NCBI GenBank assembly: GCA_938004075.1
Contig: CALKWP010000046.1
Location: 1 to 5,582, forward strand
Length of the DNA stretch: 5,582 bases
Source: an uncultured Methanomassiliicoccales archaeon
GTDB lineage: Archaea; Thermoplasmatota; Thermoplasmata; SG8-5
Reading direction: 5' to 3'
Under the pieces are notes generated by a model. That model worked only from the letters and a program-made list of their open reading frames with translations, did not search any database and had not been told where the DNA came from. Below, one piece after another: positions 4,980 through 5,582 of this stretch; the stretch's first letter is position 1, and every line of letters begins with the position of its first letter. Position numbers and translations under genes: made by a program.

Positions 4980-5536
4980 ATGATGCAGAGGCAGAAACTG
5001 ATTGCCGAGGTACATTCCACCCTTCAGAAGGCCGGATTCGCCACTTCCGACCCCAAGGATCTTGCCCATTCGGGCTTCGACATAGTGGCGAGATTGGATT
5101 CGACCATACTCGTGGTCAAGGTTATCCTCAACGCAAACTCGCTTGACGATGCGATGCTTGCGAGCATGAAGAGCCTTGCTGGGGCGCTGGACGGTTCCTC
5201 CCTCATTATTGCTGTCAGGTCCGGCGAGGATGCCATGGAGGATGGCGTCACCTATTCCAGGGCCGGCATTCCATTGATTTCCATTCGCACGCTCGAGGAC
5301 CTGCTGCTTGAGGGTGTGCCCCCATTGGTGTATGCCGCCAGCGGCGGGTTCTATGTGAATATGGACTCGGAGCTTCTCAGAAAGGCGAGAGAGGACGGAC
5401 TTTCCCTGGGGGACCTCGCGGAAATGGCCGGGGTGAGCAGGCGCACGATTAAGATGTATGAGAACGGCATGAATGCGAAAGTCGAGGTTGCCCTTCGGTT
5501 GGAGGAGGGGCTGGGCATCGAGCTGATTCTGCCGGG
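4980..5536 (+). CDS. Archaeal XRE/Cro-C1-type HTH transcriptional regulator, 3' end missing
   Basis: About 185 genuine residues of a family that usually runs to roughly 310-320; the C-terminal part is lost at the contig end and the apparent tail DRKSVV is adapter. Residues below are counted from the ATG at 4980. The N-terminal domain has RQKLIAEVHSTLQKAGF (4-20), SGFDIVAR (31-38), LVVKVILNANSL (44-55), EDGVTYSRAGIPLIS (87-101) and PPLVYAASGGFYVNMD (114-129). This order is typical of the archaea-specific 'putative HTH-type transcriptional regulatory protein' family. The HTH follows, LRKAREDGLSLGDLAEMA (133-150) with recognition helix VSRRTIKMYENG (152-163). It probably binds DNA, while the N-terminal domain senses an unknown signal or mediates oligomerisation. 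ATG 4980 or 4983 is preferred over GTG 4932 because family members begin just before this RQKLI-type helix and a TATA box sits at the leaderless distance. Target genes are unknown. Confidence 0.88.
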
Positions 5537-5582
5537 AGATCGGAAGAGCGTCGTGTAGGGAAAGAGTGTAGATCTCGGTGGT
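5537..5582 (-). other. Illumina sequencing adapter (artefact)
   Basis: From AGATCGGAAGAGCGTCGTGT onward these 46 bases equal the reverse complement of the universal adapter, with no mismatch. Genomic sequence ends near 5536, inside the HTH regulator gene. The exact junction is uncertain by a base or so, because insert bases may by chance match the adapter. Confidence 0.98.

Noticed and set aside
4977..5001. C/D-box-like pair (GTGATGA then CTGA) at the start of the HTH gene
   Set aside because: The spacing is too short for a full C/D guide RNA, no C' and D' set is seen, and the bases lie at the coding start of a recognised gene.
51..5536. CRISPR array, insertion sequence, toxin-antitoxin or phage genes
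   Set aside because: No regularly spaced direct repeats, transposase or phage-type proteins were found in any frame.
1..5582. 45-base terminal inverted repeats suggesting a transposon or linear plasmid
   Set aside because: Both ends are the Illumina universal adapter in opposite orientation, and genes at both ends are interrupted by it.

Overview
The window is an assembled archaeal contig of about 5.5 kb (51-5536). Both ends carry untrimmed Illumina adapter, so the true sequence is flanked by artificial DNA and the two outermost genes are cut. Archaeal origin is supported by an initiator tRNA-Met with an A1:U72 pair and a tRNA intron at position 37/38. It is also supported by TATA-type promoters about 27 bases from start codons (leaderless genes), by an archaea-specific HTH regulator family and by archaeal radical-SAM and glycosyltransferase families. 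The mix of families, the intron-bearing tRNA and a secreted protein with a Pro/Gln/Tyr-rich tail would fit a Thermoplasmatota-like euryarchaeon, but that lineage call is an inference.

Layout, left to right: adapter (1-50). N-terminal part of a radical-SAM-type protein, minus strand (51-430). A perfect hairpin with a GAAA loop (486-507) after the stop of a large secreted membrane-anchored protein, minus strand (521-1948). A divergent promoter region (1949-2125). A DUF368 polyprenyl-phosphate translocase-family membrane protein, plus strand (2126-2968). An intron-containing initiator tRNA-Met (3042-3147). A spacer rich in inverted repeats (3148-3316). An E1-like, UBA3/UbaA-type activating enzyme, plus strand (3317-4105). 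Tail to tail with a 7-base overlap lies a GT2 dolichyl-phosphate sugar transferase-like gene, minus strand (4099-4797). After an AT-rich divergent spacer comes the N-terminal two thirds of an archaeal XRE-type HTH regulator, plus strand (4980-5536), then adapter (5537-5582).

Nearly every gene is its own transcription unit: strands alternate and each gene has its own promoter-like element, so this is not an operon. Two themes recur. DUF368 proteins recycle polyprenyl-phosphate carriers and AglJ/DPM-like GT2 enzymes load sugars onto such carriers, so both point to lipid-linked glycosylation. The E1-like enzyme points to a ubiquitin-like protein conjugation or sulfur-transfer system whose small modifier is not in this window. 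The most interesting items are the E1-like protein with UBA3-like motifs, the intron in the initiator tRNA, and the secreted protein with a nearly all-valine membrane span and a proline-rich cytoplasmic tail. I found no clear evidence of a wholly new system, mobile element or CRISPR array.
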